Below, one piece after another: positions 23,323 to 31,087 of a DNA stretch of 43,018 nucleotides (the stretch's first letter is position 1; each line of letters opens with the position of its first letter). The stretch spans positions 1-43,018 of the forward strand of contig JAAEQC010000044.1 of NCBI GenBank assembly GCA_024231905.1, given 5' to 3'. The DNA comes from a bacterium (GTDB taxonomy: Bacteria > Krumholzibacteriota > Krumholzibacteriia > LZORAL124-64-63). The notes beneath the pieces are model-generated. The model did not search any database. It was not told where the DNA came from and was given only the letters and a program-made list of their open reading frames with translations. The position numbers and the translations under genes were made by a program.

Positions 23323-23895
23323 ATGGATGGTCTGCCGAACATCAAGTCGACGCTGTCACGTCGTCAGGATCGGGGGGATCTTGATCCGCCGGTGGCGAAC
23401 GATTGGGTCTGCATTCATTGCGGCGTTCACTTCGAGCCCGACGACGCGTTGGCCGGTCGATCGCTCGCGTGTCCCAAGTGTGGCGAGGCGGTCAGAACGC
23501 CTGATCCCAAGTCTGTAACGCCCGATCCAAAGCCTGAGCCGCCCGATCTCGAGCCGCCGAAATTCGTCCCGGTGGAAGATGACCGAGAAGTGGATCGATC
23601 AGTGGGCCGGGCATCGGGTCGGTCTACCTGGAGGCCAGGACGAACTCCCCCGGCGCCGATAATGCCGGAGCGGCCGGCGGGTGATCCGGTGATCCGGCTT
23701 CTGCTCTCTATCCGCCGCACACTGCGGGCGATCCTCGTGTTTCTTGCGGTGGGCATCATGTCGGTGATTGCGATCGCGGATCCAGAAGCCGCCGCCGAAA
23801 TCGGGTGTCCCATGTCCTTTGTGTTTCTCATCGTGCTCGCCGTATGGTTATTCCACACCGGCGATATCTCTGCCGACAAAACCCCCGACGACTAA
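23323..23895 (+). CDS. Zinc-ribbon membrane protein, possible lysogenic conversion gene
   Basis: This encodes 190 aa from ATG 23323. CIHCG and CPKCGE form a zinc ribbon near the N-terminus, followed by a Pro-rich linker and two hydrophobic segments near the C-terminus (AILVFLAVGIMSVIAIA; FVFLIVLAVWLF). It would sit in the membrane with the ribbon in the cytoplasm. Lone plus-strand genes next to the integrase are often expressed in lysogens; superinfection exclusion is one possibility. An upstream frame to 23197 exists but lacks a good ribosome site. Confidence 0.6.
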   Translation: MDGLPNIKSTLSRRQDRGDLDPPVANDWVCIHCGVHFEPDDALAGRSLACPKCGEAVRTPDPKSVTPDPKPEPPDLEPPKFVPVEDDREVDRSVGRASGRSTWRPGRTPPAPIMPERPAGDPVIRLLLSIRRTLRAILVFLAVGIMSVIAIADPEAAAEIGCPMSFVFLIVLAVWLFHTGDISADKTPDD

Positions 23896-23915
23896 CCGCG
23901 AAAGGACTCAATCCA

Positions 23916-24167
23916 ATGAAAAGCGAAGAACTCACGAACACGTTTACCGCACGCGATGCGGACGGAAACGAATACCAGATTTGTGAGTACACGCCGATTA
24001 TCGAGCTTCGCACCTTGAGCGGTGACGGCCACCGAGCGAAGGGAATGCTGAGAAGACTGGAAACCTCAGAGGGTCAGGTGGTCAGTAGGATCGACGAGGG
24101 CGAGTACGAAATCCTGGGTGGTTTTGAAGCGATTCTTGTGACGTCTGACGATCCGAGTGCGCTTTAG
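23916..24167 (+). CDS. Hypothetical small protein, 83 aa
   Basis: AAAGGA lies nine bases before ATG 23916. The product is beta-rich (NEYQICEYTPIIELR, EGEYEILGGFEAILV) and resembles small bacterial proteins of unknown function that end with a query-like domain. It follows the membrane protein gene by 20 bases and is followed by a strong terminator, so the two form one plus-strand unit. Confidence 0.65.
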   Translation: MKSEELTNTFTARDADGNEYQICEYTPIIELRTLSGDGHRAKGMLRRLETSEGQVVSRIDEGEYEILGGFEAILVTSDDPSAL

Positions 24168-24202
24168 CGGAAAGCTGGTCGGGAAGGCTGACACCCACGC
24201 CA

Positions 24203-24270
24203 AGTACCGGTGCCTCTTCTCTGGTTCCGTTTCACGCCGAACAGAGGAGAGGCACCGGTACTCTTTGTTT
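24203..24270. terminator. Strong bidirectional terminator
   Basis: A 21-bp stem (24203-24223 with 24242-24262, one G-T wobble) is followed by a T-rich run on the plus strand. It separates the plus-strand conversion genes from the convergent late operon. Confidence 0.85.
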
Positions 24271-24274
24271 CCGT

Positions 24275-24312
24275 GGCTCACTGCTCATAGCTCATAGCTC
24301 ATAGCTCACTGC
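24275..24312. repeat. Family B heptamer array (B3)
   Basis: GCTCATA/GCTCACT units at the 3' end of the Cys-rich tail gene; its TGA stop lies in the array. Confidence 0.85.
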
Positions 24313-24602
24313 TTCCCCTCGCACACGTCGCACGACGGGAGCAACGTGCCGCAGGTCTCGACCTTTGTGCATTCCCCCCACTGGTCGCAATCGTAGACCG
24401 CGACTTGCCGCACGGTGCCGCAACGGCTCTTGTGGCGGACCGTGCGGAGTTGCTCGCCTCGCGCCGGGCAGGGCGGGGAACACTTGTGGTGGATCGGCCA
24501 CTCGTCCGGTTGCATCGGCACGGTCAGACCGCAGGCGTCGCACGCGAACACGCCGGGCTTGGCGGTCTCACTCCAGCCGCGTTGGGGACTGGTGGTGGTC
24601 AT
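24306..24602 (-). CDS. Cys-rich phage tail-region protein, 98 aa
   Basis: Ten Cys occur in pairs (ACDAC, CSPPC, SCDVC), with a YDCDQWGECT segment typical of small Cys-rich proteins from planctomycete genomes and phages. It may bind zinc or be disulphide-stabilised in the virion. ATG overlaps the stop of the lectin-like tail gene (ATGA). It is the last gene of the late operon. Confidence 0.6.
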   Translation of the reverse strand: MTTTSPQRGWSETAKPGVFACDACGLTVPMQPDEWPIHHKCSPPCPARGEQLRTVRHKSRCGTVRQVAVYDCDQWGECTKVETCGTLLPSCDVCEGKQ

Positions 24603-25666
24603 GGCAGGGCCGTGATCTTGCAGGTGATATTCGAGCCATCACAGCCGAGTAGTAGGTTGCTAACAAACGGCAATGTCTCATCCGAAAAGCCAATGCAATC
24701 AGGTCTCTCTTCGTAGAATTTTTGAAAAGATGGCCCAGACCCAGGGGAAGCGCCTCCTGCGATAGACCAAACAAATAATACAACCCATTTGTCTTCCGCA
24801 ACAGAAAAGTCAATGAACACTTGTTGGAAAGAAAATTCGTCCGGGGGTTCGGTGTTGCAGTCTGCCTGGAAATCATCGCCTCGCCAATAACAACTACTAT
24901 CGATATCAGCAGCCTTGTAAACAATGTAAGTCCCACGGGCTGCTTCACATTGAGCGTCACTACATAACTCTCCGGGGAGAGCTTCTATTGGTCCCGTCAA
25001 TACTACCTTGAACGCTTCGGGCGCAGTAGCGTTTTGGCAATGGTCACAATCGCCTCGACAACTTGGACACTGGGGCAGCCCATCCGTCTTGTGCCGCTGA
25101 AACTCAAAATTGTCGAACGTGAGGGTTTCCGTCGCCGACGAGCGGGCGAACAGACCGACTTGATCGCCGCCCGCGTTGTTCGGGATCGCGGCGGCCAAAC
25201 TGAATCCGTTGGTGGTCGCGACCATTATCCCGTCATGGTGGCAGACGGTCAGGTCATGCGCCGCGAGGTTGGTGATCTCCAGGCCGCCCGCCTTGAGCGT
25301 CTCGACGCCGCCGTTGACGTCCCACAGTTCCAGCACGTCGTCGTTGCCCGGTGATAGGTGGATGATTAACGCGACGCTGTAGTTGTCGGTGTCGACGTAG
25401 TTGGTGACGATGCCGGCCTCGGCCAGATCTCCGCCGGCGGCCAGCCGAGCGGTGACGTGAGCCGAGTTGATGCCGGCCGGATGGGCGTCGGTCGCGATCG
25501 CAAGCCGGGCCGTCGCGCCGCCGGTCGACGATAGGAGATTCGACGCGATCTCCCACGAGCCGGCCGCCTCGGTCCAGTCCTCGCCCAGGTCGGACGAGTC
25601 GGACCGGTTGAAGTCGTCGGCGACGATCTTGCAACAGCAGCACGGTCCGGAGAATCGAAAGGGCAT
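24599..25666 (-). CDS. Lectin-like tail protein, receptor-binding candidate
   Basis: This encodes 355 aa. After an unusual GPCCCCK patch, residues 16-195 (DDFNRSDSSDLGEDW to FDNFEF) match a concanavalin/LamG-like domain, common in carbohydrate-binding proteins. The C-terminal part (about 200-355) is Cys-rich, starting with CPSCRGDCDHC. It likely forms part of the tail tip. The ATG is formed at the edge of array B4 with no Shine-Dalgarno site. Confidence 0.6.
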   Translation of the reverse strand: MPFRFSGPCCCCKIVADDFNRSDSSDLGEDWTEAAGSWEIASNLLSSTGGATARLAIATDAHPAGINSAHVTARLAAGGDLAEAGIVTNYVDTDNYSVALIIHLSPGNDDVLELWDVNGGVETLKAGGLEITNLAAHDLTVCHHDGIMVATTNGFSLAAAIPNNAGGDQVGLFARSSATETLTFDNFEFQRHKTDGLPQCPSCRGDCDHCQNATAPEAFKVVLTGPIEALPGELCSDAQCEAARGTYIVYKAADIDSSCYWRGDDFQADCNTEPPDEFSFQQVFIDFSVAEDKWVVLFVWSIAGGASPGSGPSFQKFYEERPDCIGFSDETLPFVSNLLLGCDGSNITCKITALP

Positions 25667-25750
25667 GGGCTATGGGCTATGGGCTATGGGCTATGGGCTA
25701 TGGGCTATGGGCTATGGGCTATGGGCTATGAGCTATGAGCTATGAGTTAT
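25665..25750. repeat. Family B heptamer array (B4), longest copy
   Basis: Twelve or so GCTATGG/GCTATGA units run from the start codon of the lectin-like gene to the TAA of the 59-aa gene, filling the whole junction. Confidence 0.9.
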
Positions 25751-25926
25751 GGGTTGTCGAATCTTTGGGACAATTGGCGGCTTCGGACGTGTCGAAGACG
25801 CGGGCCGCGTATCATGTTCCTGGTGTCAGGACAATGATCGAATGTTTGCCACCGCTGCGGGTCGGGCGGCGGCGTGAATTGAGGGACGCCCATCGCGTGC
25901 AAGGGCCGGCCGTCGTGCTCTCCCAT
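25747..25926 (-). CDS. Small 59-aa protein
   Basis: ATG 25926 has GGAGG five bases upstream. The product begins MGEHDGRPLHAMGVPQF and is Pro/Arg-rich. The TAA lies in array B4. It fills what would otherwise be a gap in the tail operon. No family was recognised. Confidence 0.5.
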   Translation of the reverse strand: MGEHDGRPLHAMGVPQFTPPPDPQRWQTFDHCPDTRNMIRGPRLRHVRSRQLSQRFDNP

Positions 25927-25942
25927 AATCGCCTCCGTTGCT

Positions 25943-25990
25943 TATCCGTGTGTGTCCGTAGCTCACTGCTCATAGCTCACTGCTCATGGC
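25943..25990. repeat. CCGTG repeat plus family B array (B5)
   Basis: A short TCCGTG-type stretch (25943-25960) followed by GCTCACT/GCTCATA units, between the 115-aa gene stop and the 59-aa gene start. Confidence 0.75.
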
Positions 25991-25994
25991 CCGT

Positions 25995-26342
25995 TCATGC
26001 GTCGACCGCACAGCCGGCCTGCGTCACCCACCATTTGCCGTCGGGGAATTTTTCGACGAGCACCATCGTGCCGGCCGCGAGCGTCTGGTCGGTCAGTAGC
26101 AGCGCGTCGTGGACCGGGTCGAGCGTCTCGCCCGTATCGGCCAGGCTGGTCCCGTCGTGCCGATAGAGCGACACGGCCGCATCGCCGCGCCGGGTCAATT
26201 CCGCGTCGAGTTTAGCCCACCAAATCCCACGCCGCACGGGAGTCGGGTTGGCCGACCGCCGCTCCGCCTGGTCGAGTTTCGCGATCAGAGACCGGACCTG
26301 CTCCTCGAGCACCTCGATTCGTTCTTTCAGTCGACCTTGCAT
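25995..26342 (-). CDS. Minor tail protein with N-terminal coiled coil
   Basis: This encodes 115 aa. Residues 1-28 (RLKERIEVLEEQVRSLIAKLDQ) form a coiled coil; the rest is beta-rich (DGTSLADTGET, TMVLVEKFPDGKWWVT). This fits a small tail-tip or fibre-associated protein. The start codon is part of the CCGTG repeat tract. Confidence 0.6.
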   Translation of the reverse strand: MQGRLKERIEVLEEQVRSLIAKLDQAERRSANPTPVRRGIWWAKLDAELTRRGDAAVSLYRHDGTSLADTGETLDPVHDALLLTDQTLAAGTMVLVEKFPDGKWWVTQAGCAVDA

Positions 26343-26427
26343 CCGTGTTTCATCCGTGCGTGTCCGTGGCCTCGTTTCGTGTTTTGCTCATAGCTCACTG
26401 CTCATAGCTCACTGCTCATAGCTCACA
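26341..26427. repeat. CCGTG repeat plus family B array (B6)
   Basis: CCGTG-based units (26341-26370) and GCTCATA/GCTCACT units (26385-26427) fill the junction between the hub gene stop and the next start. Confidence 0.8.
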
Positions 26428-28540
26428 TCCCCCCCGCATCCAGTTCCGCAAACGCGGTAACCACCGTGTGGCTGCCCGCTCGCAGGTCGAAGTCGATCGC
26501 CGTAATCACCGTGTTGACGGTCCGGACGTTGGCGCCGCTTCCGATGGTGGTAATCAACTGCCCGACCGTCTTGTCGCACTCGAGCGTACCGAGTGTGACG
26601 CGCAGGGCGCGGCGGTCCGTGTTGTACCATTCGTAAGCCAGGCGGGCGACGTCGCGGAGTCGGTCGCGATCGTCGCGGACGTAGCCGCCGTTCGATCGGA
26701 TCGGTTGCCCGTCGTCGTCCAGCCCGACGACCGTGGTGGGCATGACGTAATCGAGCCGCGCCCCGGGCACGGCGACCGTCATTTCCTTGATAATGTCGGC
26801 TGTGCTCACGACGCCGGCGGCCGGCCATCGTGCCTCGGCAAAGGCGTCGAGTTCGATCGCGACGGTCGCCAGCAGGTTTTGCCAATCGAGTTCGGCCTCG
26901 AAATCTTCCTCGTCGGCCGTGTCGGCGGCCGTGAACTGGTCGCCGGCGATCACGTGTTGGGGTGCGCCCGACACGGCCAGCGTGACGCCCAGGCCTTGGC
27001 GGTAGACGTCGAGTCGGCAACTCCACTCGCGCGGCCGGGCGTCGACCAGACTGGCGACGTCGGGCGACGTTTCGAGCCGGTCGACGAATTCATAACGCTC
27101 GTTCGAGGTGCCGTCGGGCGTCTTGATGATCCCGATCGGCGGGAGCGGCCGCGGCTCGACACCGTCGGGCAGGGCCGATTCGACCGTGTCCGAGGCGATG
27201 GCGCTTCCGAGGTAATCGTGGCCCTCGAGCAGTGGCAGGTGGTCGAGCATCCGCAGGCCGGGCCCCCAGACGGCCATGGCGTTGCCGTCGTCGTCCGGGC
27301 AGAGCGGCTGATTGGTCATATAGAGGCCGGACCAGGTCGCCGACACGCGGAAATGACGCCAGACGCGGCGGACCGTCTCGTTGCGGCGTACGCGCCGGTT
27401 CTCGGCCTGCTGGTCGGGCAGGTCGAGCGCGTCGTAGCCGTCGTTGCCCGTCGCGCCGGCCAGGTAGGCGGTTCGAGCATCGTCGGTCCAATCGGCGATC
27501 AGGGCGCCTTCGTTCGTGGCGGTCGTCGGGTCGAGGGTGACCGTGGCCGTTCGCCGTTCGCCTCGGGCGACCACCGTGTGGTGGACGTGGGCGGCCGACT
27601 GTTTGATCGTGACCGCGCCGCGCACCAGCGGGTTGGTGTCGAAGTTCCACGTGATCGTGTCGTCGTTGGCGTTGATCGTCTTGCCGCTCGGCGTGTTGAC
27701 GTCTTGGTCGTTGAAGGTGAAGACCGATAGGATCACCTGGTCGTCGTCGTTGACGTTCACTCGGTAGCCGGACAACCGGGTGCGAGCGATCAGCGTGTCG
27801 AGGACCTGCTTGACCGTCTTTCCGTGGACGTGCATCGCGGGCGTGTGCCACTCCAGGTCGAGCCATTGCGTGCCCAGGTTGCGACGCCACTCGATCGTCT
27901 GGTCGCCGTCTTTGTCGGCCGGCGCGTGATGCACGAGCAGGTAACCGACGATGTCGTTCACCCGCCACGGCACGGCCGATTCGAGCGTTTCGGCGAAGAT
28001 ATAAGCCCCGCCCGTATGGCCCGGCCCGGTCGATCGGTTCGCTTGGAACTGGGTGTCTCGCGCGTTTCCGCCGCCCAGGTTGAACCCGACCGCCCGGTGC
28101 AACCGTTCGTCGCCCGTGAACCCCTCGGCCAGGCTCGAGGTGATCCGCTTGCGATCGAGCAGGAACTCCAGGCCGACGGCCGTGAACGATTGGGCACCGC
28201 TGGCCACCGCCGGGTTGTCACCGGCCACGCCGCCCGGCAGGTCGAGCGACTCGGGAACCAGGCCGTACCAGAGGATCGGGTCGACCGCGTCGCCGGCGTC
28301 GTCGTCCGGCTGGTCGATCTCGATCTTGACGTACTGGTCGACCAGGTCGAGCCGCTCGTAGACCGCGTGCGCCGACTCGTCGGGCCGAATCTTTTCGCCG
28401 TACTGGTAGACGAGCGACGCCGAGCCCATCTCGGGCGAACAGGCGAACCGCACGTGGTCGGCGTAGAGGTAGGGCACGAGGGTCCAGTCCTCGGCCCAGC
28501 GGGTTCGAGTGTAGACGCGATGTGCTTGGTGGGTTTCCAT
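26423..28540 (-). CDS. Large tail hub/baseplate protein
   Basis: This encodes 705 aa, the largest tail protein. The sequence is beta-rich with segments such as GYRVNVNDDDQVILSVFTFN and LRVTLGTLECDKTVGQLITTI that recall the hub/tip proteins of siphophages. Its place two genes after the tape measure supports a tail-tip role. No peptidase or glycosidase motif was recognised. The start follows array B7 directly; no Shine-Dalgarno site is seen. Confidence 0.6.
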   Translation of the reverse strand: METHQAHRVYTRTRWAEDWTLVPYLYADHVRFACSPEMGSASLVYQYGEKIRPDESAHAVYERLDLVDQYVKIEIDQPDDDAGDAVDPILWYGLVPESLDLPGGVAGDNPAVASGAQSFTAVGLEFLLDRKRITSSLAEGFTGDERLHRAVGFNLGGGNARDTQFQANRSTGPGHTGGAYIFAETLESAVPWRVNDIVGYLLVHHAPADKDGDQTIEWRRNLGTQWLDLEWHTPAMHVHGKTVKQVLDTLIARTRLSGYRVNVNDDDQVILSVFTFNDQDVNTPSGKTINANDDTITWNFDTNPLVRGAVTIKQSAAHVHHTVVARGERRTATVTLDPTTATNEGALIADWTDDARTAYLAGATGNDGYDALDLPDQQAENRRVRRNETVRRVWRHFRVSATWSGLYMTNQPLCPDDDGNAMAVWGPGLRMLDHLPLLEGHDYLGSAIASDTVESALPDGVEPRPLPPIGIIKTPDGTSNERYEFVDRLETSPDVASLVDARPREWSCRLDVYRQGLGVTLAVSGAPQHVIAGDQFTAADTADEEDFEAELDWQNLLATVAIELDAFAEARWPAAGVVSTADIIKEMTVAVPGARLDYVMPTTVVGLDDDGQPIRSNGGYVRDDRDRLRDVARLAYEWYNTDRRALRVTLGTLECDKTVGQLITTIGSGANVRTVNTVITAIDFDLRAGSHTVVTAFAELDAGGM

Positions 28541-28542
28541 AT

Positions 28543-28579
28543 ATGAGCTATGAGCTATGAGCTATGACTGCTGACTGCT
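28543..28579. repeat. Family B heptamer array (B7)
   Basis: GCTATGA units fill the gap between the TAA of the 163-aa gene and the ATG of the hub gene, occupying the expected ribosome site. Confidence 0.85.
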
Positions 28580-28581
28580 TT

Positions 28582-29073
28582 TTATCCCATCACGACCGAC
28601 AGCTCGAACTCTTCAACCAGGGTGCCGGCGACGTCGATGTTCTTGGCTCCGGCGGCGATGTCCGGGGCTGTGTTGTGCAGGTAGAACATGACCTCCTGGT
28701 CGGCGGCCAGCGTGACCTTCCAATCGCTGCCGGCCAGGTTGTACGGGTTGCTCGCGCCGAACGTGAACGACATAGTCGAGTTGCCCGTCTTGTTCTTGAA
28801 CTTGATCGCCTGCACCTTCAGCCCCGTGCCGTCGACCGCCCTATTGGCCGTGCCGACCAGGGCGGTCAGGTCGATCGTCTTGGCGCCGGCGACCAGGGCG
28901 ATCGTGTCGAACACGGGCTCAGTGACCGGGACGCTGCTGGTGGAGTTCAGGACCCGTTTCGTCGAGAACCCGGTATGATCGACGGTCGGTTGACTGGCCG
29001 CGTCGACGCCCGTGGCGAGCACTTCGGCCGCGTCGAGTTGCGGGCGGATCGTGGCGGTGGTTTCGGTAGTCAT
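28582..29073 (-). CDS. Tail structural protein, 163 aa
   Basis: Beta-rich, low-Cys product (LKVQAIKFKNKTGNSTMSFTFG; EELSV-like end) consistent with a virion protein, perhaps a baseplate or fibre domain. AAGGAACC precedes the ATG. It lies between the distal-tail-like gene and the hub. Confidence 0.6.
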   Translation of the reverse strand: MTTETTATIRPQLDAAEVLATGVDAASQPTVDHTGFSTKRVLNSTSSVPVTEPVFDTIALVAGAKTIDLTALVGTANRAVDGTGLKVQAIKFKNKTGNSTMSFTFGASNPYNLAGSDWKVTLAADQEVMFYLHNTAPDIAAGAKNIDVAGTLVEEFELSVVMG

Positions 29074-29093
29074 CGTTTTTGGTTCCTTACGTG

Positions 29094-29142
29094 TTCAATG
29101 TTCTTGGATATTGAACATTGGATATTGAACATTCAACATTTG
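29094..29142. repeat. Family A heptamer array (A7)
   Basis: Units in both orientations, between the 137-aa gene stop and the ribosome site of the 163-aa gene. Confidence 0.85.
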
Positions 29143-29152
29143 CGTCTACGTG

Positions 29153-29566
29153 CTATGCGTCTTCGATCGCGATCATCTCCCATCGTGCGACCAACAGGGC
29201 GCCGGCGTCTTCGCTTTGTTTGTTGCCGATGGCATTCACCAGTTTGCCGGCGTGGAGCTTGCGGACCGCGATCACCTTGCATTTGAACTTCTGCGCCGAG
29301 CTTGACTCGTCGCCTTGGGTGACGACGACCGGATCGGCGTCGACCAGTTCGGTGTATTCGGTGAATTTGTCGATCGCGTCCTTATAGTTCTCGCAATCGA
29401 CGGTCGAGGTCATCGAAAACGGTTCGCCCCGCTTGCCCTCTTTGGTCACCTCGACGCCGTCGACGCCTGGCCGCGCCTCGACCCGGACCTTTTGCGCGGG
29501 CGGGATCCACTGGCCCGAGAGGGCCGTGAATTGGTGCGGTCCGATTTTGTTGGTCAAGTACGGCAT
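29153..29566 (-). CDS. Phage tail protein, distal-tail-like position
   Basis: This encodes 137 aa. VRVEARPGVDGVEVTKEGKRGEPF fits a small beta-sandwich tail protein; KCKVIAVRKLHAGKL may form another strand pair. It directly follows the tape measure, the usual place for a distal tail or tip protein. The family was not identified. Confidence 0.6.
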   Translation of the reverse strand: MPYLTNKIGPHQFTALSGQWIPPAQKVRVEARPGVDGVEVTKEGKRGEPFSMTSTVDCENYKDAIDKFTEYTELVDADPVVVTQGDESSSAQKFKCKVIAVRKLHAGKLVNAIGNKQSEDAGALLVARWEMIAIEDA

Positions 29567-29569
29567 CGG

Positions 29570-31081
29570 TTATTCCACGTGTCGGTTGGGATCGAGCGGT
29601 GCCTTGTCTCGGATTTCTTTCAGGATGTTGATTTCTTCTTGCACTAGCCGAGCCTGTGTGATGTCCTTGTTCGTGATGCCCCAGGTTCCTACGTCGGCGT
29701 CGCTGCCGCGCATAATGTATTCTTCCATTTCTCCCTCGGAGTCGAGGTAGCGTCCGCCACGCATGCCCAGTAGCGACAGTTGGCGCGACCTAAGCCTGTC
29801 TATACCGTGTTCGGCCCAGCGTTGCGGCGAGGCCGTCCCCCATTCCTGCCATACCGCCAGGTTGTTCGCCCATTCAATAGAACGTCGGGTAAAGCCAGCC
29901 CCCGAGTCCTTGAGTACCTTTGCTGTCGCGTCCCGCACCTCGGAGGCCGTCGCGCCTTCTGGATTGGCCAGTCGCAGATTCTCGGCGATACCTGCCGACG
30001 CCTGAGCAACATTCGTAGTGCCTAATTGCGGGGTGAGTGCTTTCAGTTGCCGCGACATGGCGTCGTAGTCGGCGCTGCTGCTTTGCATAGCTAAGAACGC
30101 CTTGTCGACGGACTTTGCCACTTCGTTGTCGGTGCCTGACACCAACTCTTTAATAACGAGTTGAATATTGGACTTGAAGCCCGCTTTGGTGAGTTCGTCT
30201 TGCAGCTTCTTGTCGCCACGTACCACGGCCATCCGCTCGAACGTCGTCTGTTTTTCCGGCACCAAAACGGCAAGGCGCGAGACGAGATTGGAGACGGCCG
30301 TTTTTGTCATCGCCGCGTCGGCGTCTTCGATCCGGGAACCCACACCAGCGAACAACGCTCCCCCTTGCTTCAGCGCCCTCATCTTATTGTCACTGGTGTC
30401 CGCGATCGTCGCGGCCGTCAATGCCGGGGCGGCGCTCTTGAAGCCGCCTAACTCGGTAAATCTTGCTTGTCCTTGGATCGCAAACATTAAAGCCGCGGTT
30501 GATTTGGCGTCTGTACTTCCTGACGCTTTCATCACCGCCGCCATAGCACCCGCGAATATAGGAAGATTCTCTTGATCGTCTTTCATCACCGGAGAGGCGG
30601 CACGGACGATATCCGTGGTAAGTTTCTGATTGCCGGCAGTTGCCGACAGCGTGCTCGATGCAGCCATCAGCAAAGGAATGCGGCTCTGGAACCCCGATTC
30701 CTTTTGGACCTTCGTTATTGCAGCAAGAAACGCCAGTTTGTTTGCGTCGCTATCTTTGCCTAGGTTTTTGATGACGGCAGCTTGAGCGGGGGCGACGTCC
30801 ATCGCCGTGCCGGCGGCCCGCTTGTCGAGTTCGATCTTGCTTCTCAGTTCGGCGTTGACCAGGCGAATCGCCGCGCTGACGCTCAGGAATCCGGTGGCCG
30901 CTTTGGCTGCTCGGACGATCATGTCGTCCAGGCCGCTCTTGCCCTTCTTACTCGCTTTCTCCGATTCCCGCGCGAGCTTCTTATTGTCCTGCTCAAGCTG
31001 CACGTTCTTGCGGTGCAACTTGTCCAGCGTCTTCATTATGTCCTTGTCGTCGGACGTGAATTTGTTATGAACGCCACCCAT
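29570..31081 (-). CDS. Tail tape measure protein
   Basis: This encodes 503 aa, nearly all helical. A Lys/Glu-rich coiled coil (residues 15-50) is followed by an Ala-rich body with MSVSAA-like hydrophobic parts around 55-75. It sits directly after the chaperone frameshift pair, the canonical place. If about 1.5 angstrom per residue applies, the tail would be near 75 nm. The ribosome site is weak. Confidence 0.8.
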   Translation of the reverse strand: MGGVHNKFTSDDKDIMKTLDKLHRKNVQLEQDNKKLARESEKASKKGKSGLDDMIVRAAKAATGFLSVSAAIRLVNAELRSKIELDKRAAGTAMDVAPAQAAVIKNLGKDSDANKLAFLAAITKVQKESGFQSRIPLLMAASSTLSATAGNQKLTTDIVRAASPVMKDDQENLPIFAGAMAAVMKASGSTDAKSTAALMFAIQGQARFTELGGFKSAAPALTAATIADTSDNKMRALKQGGALFAGVGSRIEDADAAMTKTAVSNLVSRLAVLVPEKQTTFERMAVVRGDKKLQDELTKAGFKSNIQLVIKELVSGTDNEVAKSVDKAFLAMQSSSADYDAMSRQLKALTPQLGTTNVAQASAGIAENLRLANPEGATASEVRDATAKVLKDSGAGFTRRSIEWANNLAVWQEWGTASPQRWAEHGIDRLRSRQLSLLGMRGGRYLDSEGEMEEYIMRGSDADVGTWGITNKDITQARLVQEEINILKEIRDKAPLDPNRHVE

Positions 31082-31087
31082 CGTGGA

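Noticed and set aside
25667..25745. The GCTATGG array as a coding sequence on the plus strand
   Set aside because: It translates into a repetitive MGYGLWA-like peptide with no ribosome site and lies against the late operon.
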